Source: Agelaius tricolor
Lineage: Eukaryota > Chordata > Aves > Passeriformes > Icteridae
Assembly (NCBI GenBank): GCA_023055355.1
Contig: JALJCS010000015.1
Span: 18,713,516-18,777,515 of the forward strand
Direction of reading: 5' to 3'
Length of the DNA stretch: 64,000 nt
Below are positions 60,770-64,000 of this stretch, in pieces (within the stretch, counting starts at the first letter, position 1; the number at the start of each line of letters is the position of its first letter). A model generated the notes under the pieces. The model saw nothing but the letters and a program-made list of their open reading frames with translations. It ran no database searches and was not told the DNA's origin. A program made the translations under genes and the position numbers.

Positions 60770-60851
60770 GAATCCACAGAATGATTTGGGTTGGAAGGGA
60801 CCTTAAACCTCATCTTGTTCTACCCCCTGCCATGGCCAGGGACCCCTTCCT
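60770..60851 (-). mobile_element. CR1 LINE 3' fragment, part 1
   Basis: Antisense CR1 terminus (ATGATTTGGGTTGGAAGGGA, then CCTTAAACCTCATC) to CAGGGACCCCTTCCT, where an LTR interrupts it. Confidence 0.92.
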
Positions 60852-61229
60852 TGTTGTTTTTTTAAATTTTTATAGATTTGGGGTAACTGAGAGGTGTTTT
60901 AAAAGATTTTATTCCGTTATCAGTCTTGATGAATAGTGAGACACACTATTACTCCTAACACCAATCACCTCTATTTTTTCCCCAGGTTCTCCTACTGCAA
61001 TGCATCTTTCCCACTTCTAATTCTCTAAAATACCTCATCTTTTTGAAAGACCATATTTTGAAACTTATTAAAACTTGTTTCTAGTTCAATCTCTCTCTCA
61101 GCAATATCATCTCTCTTCCATGGCCTTCCTAAATCAGCGCCCCTTATCTCAGTGTTTGCACACAGATGTACAAAACTGTGTGAGCTTTCTGTCAGGTCTG
61201 GAGAATTCTTTACAAATCCATTTTTCTCA
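60852..61229 (-). mobile_element. Solo LTR inserted in a CR1 element
   Basis: 378 bases starting TGTTG and ending TTCTCA, flanked by perfect 6-bp duplications CTTCCT (60846-60851 and 61230-61235). The CR1 sequence on either side becomes continuous if the LTR and one duplication are taken out, which proves the nesting order. It differs in sequence from families A and B. The minus orientation is inferred from AAGATTTTATTCCG, an antisense poly(A)-like motif, and is less sure than the insertion itself. Confidence 0.88.
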
Positions 61230-61235
61230 CTTCCT

Positions 61236-61290
61236 CTATCCCAGGTAGCTCCAACCCCCATCCAGCCTGGCCTTGGACACTTCCAGGTCT
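61236..61290 (-). mobile_element. CR1 LINE 3' fragment, part 2
   Basis: Continues part 1: CTATCCCAGGTAGCTCCAAC, then CCCCATCCAGCCTGGCCTTG and GACACTTCCAGG. Confidence 0.9.
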
Positions 61291-62514
61291 GAGGAAATTT
61301 GCAGATAAAGTCATAAAAGGTGTCACGGATCAGGCACGTGAGAGTATCACAGATTGTTTATGGCTACTGGTGTGACCAGATATGAAATATTGGTTTACAG
61401 CTCTTTTATGGCTGCCTGATATCTCTTAGTGGTGCAAATGCACACTCCTCAATCAGTGGATTTCCATTCACCTTTTCTGTGGTGATCAGCCCAAAAAGGC
61501 CCAGACTAGCAGGTACTTTTTGAACCAAAAATGTTAAGGAGGTACCAAACCTTCACAATAGCCTGGATGTGCTCCCTGTTTCAACCAATCCAGCAAAATC
61601 ATAGCCTGTTACCTGGTAGATGTGGTGTTTTCTTTCCTCTGTTTTCTTCTCCCTTTCAGGGGCTCCATGCTGTGTTTCCACAGTCTTAGAAGCAGGGAAT
61701 ATTTATGGGGAGAGGATCCTTCTTTCCAGGATAAATCCTCCCTAATATAAACCTGTTCCATTGGCACTGCATTTTGTCAGATCAGTGAGGCAGGCAAAGA
61801 ACAAGAAGTGACAACAAAGCAGGTGAGAGATCCCCACTGGTTGTGTGCCCAAATATTAAAATCAAAATGTTTACGTCAGCCATGGGTTCTTTGTCAGGGA
61901 GGAAGAGGACATCAGGAAGCCTCCTAATCCTTGCTGTGTTGCCAAATGATGGAAATGTGAAAGCTGCCAGAAAGAACAGGGATCAGAAGTGTAAGTATTC
62001 AATTTTTTGGGAGGGGGAATAATACTGACTATTCCATGGGGAAAAAAGAAAAAAGCCCTGCAGTTCAGTGTTGTACTGTCTCTGACAGGTATTTGAGTTG
62101 ACTTGTTAAAATACTTCTTAAAATACTCTCTCAGTCAGTTTATGGTGGTGGTTTTGAGTTCTTTCAAGTGTCTCCTTTGAAGTTGTATTAGGATGTGTGA
62201 CACAATTCACACCACAGGAGCCCAGGCTGAGAAGCCAGAGAACATGACTCAGGTGGGGCTTTCCTGACCACTCTGAAGATCTTATTTTTTAAAATAGTTC
62301 CATTTCTAATCAATCTGGAAAATGATACAAAAAGTTCACAACAACACATGCTTACAGGTATGTACTTAAAAGAACACCTCGTGCTGAAGTGTTTTATTTT
62401 CACTGCAAGCTGCTTTGAAATGGAGTTTTCCTGCAGGTTATTTGTGCCTGCTGTGAGCTTCAGGAGCTCTGCAGAGGGTCTCAGGTGTCCCTCCTACCTC
62501 ACAGGGGCTTGGGC
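61291..62514. other. Intergenic, no gene seen
   Basis: No gene recognised. Part of 61320-61680 may be old LTR sequence but lacks clear ends. Confidence 0.5.
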
Positions 62515-62710
62515 TGACAAGCTGGGTGTCCCAAGCAGGGTTGGGTGAGCTGGGTGTCCCAAGCAGGGTTGGATGAGCTGGGTGTCCCAAGCAGGGTTGG
62601 GTGAGCTGGGTGTCCCAAGCAGGGTTGGGTGAGCTGGGTGTCCCAAGCAGGGTTGGGTGAGCTGGGTGTCCCAAGCAGAGCTTGGTGAGCTTGGTGTCCC
62701 AAGCAGAGTT
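62515..62710. repeat. 28-bp minisatellite, 7 copies
   Basis: Unit GGGTGAGCTGGGTGTCCCAA then GCAGGGTT, seven copies. Minus-strand open frames over it are repeat artefacts. Confidence 0.97.
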
Positions 62711-62987
62711 TAAGCACTTAGGGCTGAAGTCACCAATGGAAAATGTTGCTTGATTGTGATTTGGCTCAGAGTGTGTCAGTCCAAAATACAGATCCTTACT
62801 CTTCCCCTCTTTGGCTTGCTGCCCAGTTAGAAAGCCCCTCAAAATCCACCTTCATTTCCACCAGGAGGTTCCTGGGGCAGCAGAATGTCCCTTCTGCTGA
62901 TGGTTCTGGGCAAGCTGACCATCATTGCCCTCAGGTGTCCATCTCTTCATTCCCATCCTGGGACCATCAGTGTTCCTCCATTTGTCT
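62711..62987. other. Intergenic spacer, no gene seen
   Basis: Unique-looking sequence. Confidence 0.5.
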
Positions 62988-63105
62988 GTCTTCTCCAGAG
63001 GCCTCTGGCTACAAGGAGAGGGTGTTCCCAAAGCATTTTTAGTCCTGTCTTCTCCAGAGGCCTCTGGGTACAAGGGGAGGGTGTTCCCAAAGCATTTTTA
63101 GTCAC
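62988..63105. repeat. 59-bp tandem duplication
   Basis: Two copies of GTCTTCTCCAGAGGCCTCTG through GCATTTTTAGTC, differing at a few positions. Confidence 0.95.
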
Positions 63106-64000
63106 AGAGCTCAGTCTGGAGAGTTGGTTGAGAGCTGAACCGGAGCATGGCCATCCACAGAGGCAAGGGCTGGCACCAGGGCATGGGATACAGGAGGAAT
63201 TCCAGGCCCAGGGACAAGGGAGATGTCCCTCACCTCAAAGGTGACTCCTCCAGCACTGAATGAGCAGGTGAGGGCTGTGCTTCTCCTCAGGGCATTTATC
63301 CAGCCGTGGATGGATAACACAGACTGGGAGCCAGCACCCAATTCCTGCATTGCTGTGGCTGCAGGAATGCCTCTTCCCTTGGCATTTTCTCTTGGCCAGC
63401 AGCTCCCTGATTCCCATGTCAGCTATTCTGGAGCCTGGGCCAAGGTATTCTGCTGTCTCCATGGGCTGGAGCCTTGGCAGCACTGCCTGCTCTGCATTTA
63501 GGATGTCCCAGCTGCCTGGGCTCCTCAGGGATTTAACCCTGCCTGGTTTGCTTGAAGCAATGGGCAAGCTCTTGTTCTCAGCTGACCACAGCAGCTCAGA
63601 TCGCTATTAACTCATAAATTATCCTTGCCAGCCTTTTCATCATCACAGAAATCCATAAAGACAAGTCTTGCTATTTTTCTCCCCACTCCTTTACCCTACT
63701 AAAGTGTGGTAGAAAAGGCTGGTTTAATTACCTTTCTCTCGCTGATGGGCTTCATAAAGCACAATAAAGCTTAATAAGAAACAAATCCACCCTGAGTCTG
63801 ATATGTTCACAGCATGTCAGAGATCCACAGACCCAAGCAGCTGTATGGCTAATTTGCCTGGTGTCATTAATCACCTCTTATCTCGGTGGGGAGAACGGGG
63901 CTGGCATTCCTGCAGCGAGCTTTCCTAATTGCTCGTGTTAATTAGGGAGCGATTCTGGCATAAGGAAGTCAAGCAAAGAGCAAGGCCAGCAGCAGAGGAG
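63106..64000. other. Intergenic; unique AT/CpG patch at the end
   Basis: No gene seen. The last ~360 bases (63640-64000) are unique, contain TAATT, TTAATTA, GATA-type TTATCT and several CpGs, and could be a conserved noncoding element. Confidence 0.45.

Noticed and set aside
62438..62842. 134-codon minus open frame with Pro/Thr/Leu repeats
   Set aside because: Generated by the 28-bp minisatellite.

Overview
The window is vertebrate, almost certainly bird, nuclear DNA. Three things show this: short exons with consensus splice sites that together encode the C-terminal half of a secreted LCCL-domain protein, 3'-end fragments of CR1 LINEs with the typical bird terminus, and solo LTRs of endogenous retroviruses with 6-bp target duplications. 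The abundance of LTRs suggests a songbird, but that part is inference. No bacterial or operon-like features are present.

Bases 1 to about 14980 hold the 3' half of CRISPLD2 on the + strand. Nine coding exons (9-102, 1425-1485, 2222-2288, 3253-3383, 3524-3567, 4485-4557, 5233-5308, 9648-9781, 11715-11769) join in one open frame of 735 nt (244 residues plus stop). They cover the linker after the CAP/SCP domain and both LCCL domains. The N-terminal signal peptide and CAP domain lie upstream of the window. A 3' UTR of about 3.2 kb ends near a poly(A) signal at 14955-14960. Introns carry CR1 fragments and a GGAT microsatellite.

Bases 14980 to 64000 show no recognisable protein-coding gene on either strand, although many chance open frames occur. 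This region is a mosaic of repeats. There are four LTRs of one family (two in each orientation), three LTRs of a second family that still carry adjoining internal sequence, and a solo LTR nested in a CR1. Several minisatellites (units of 22, 28, 29 and about 200 bp), a 137-bp inverted repeat about 1 kb apart, an 18-bp perfect hairpin, and a 355-base stretch almost without C complete the picture. A few unique, CpG-containing, homeobox-site-like patches could be conserved regulatory elements.

The most unusual observations are the C-depleted block at 21486-21840 (a possible deaminase-edited retroelement on the minus strand), the near-identical inverted repeat at 30955/32053, the terminal open frame shared by three LTR copies, and the duplicated exon/phase layout of the two LCCL domains.
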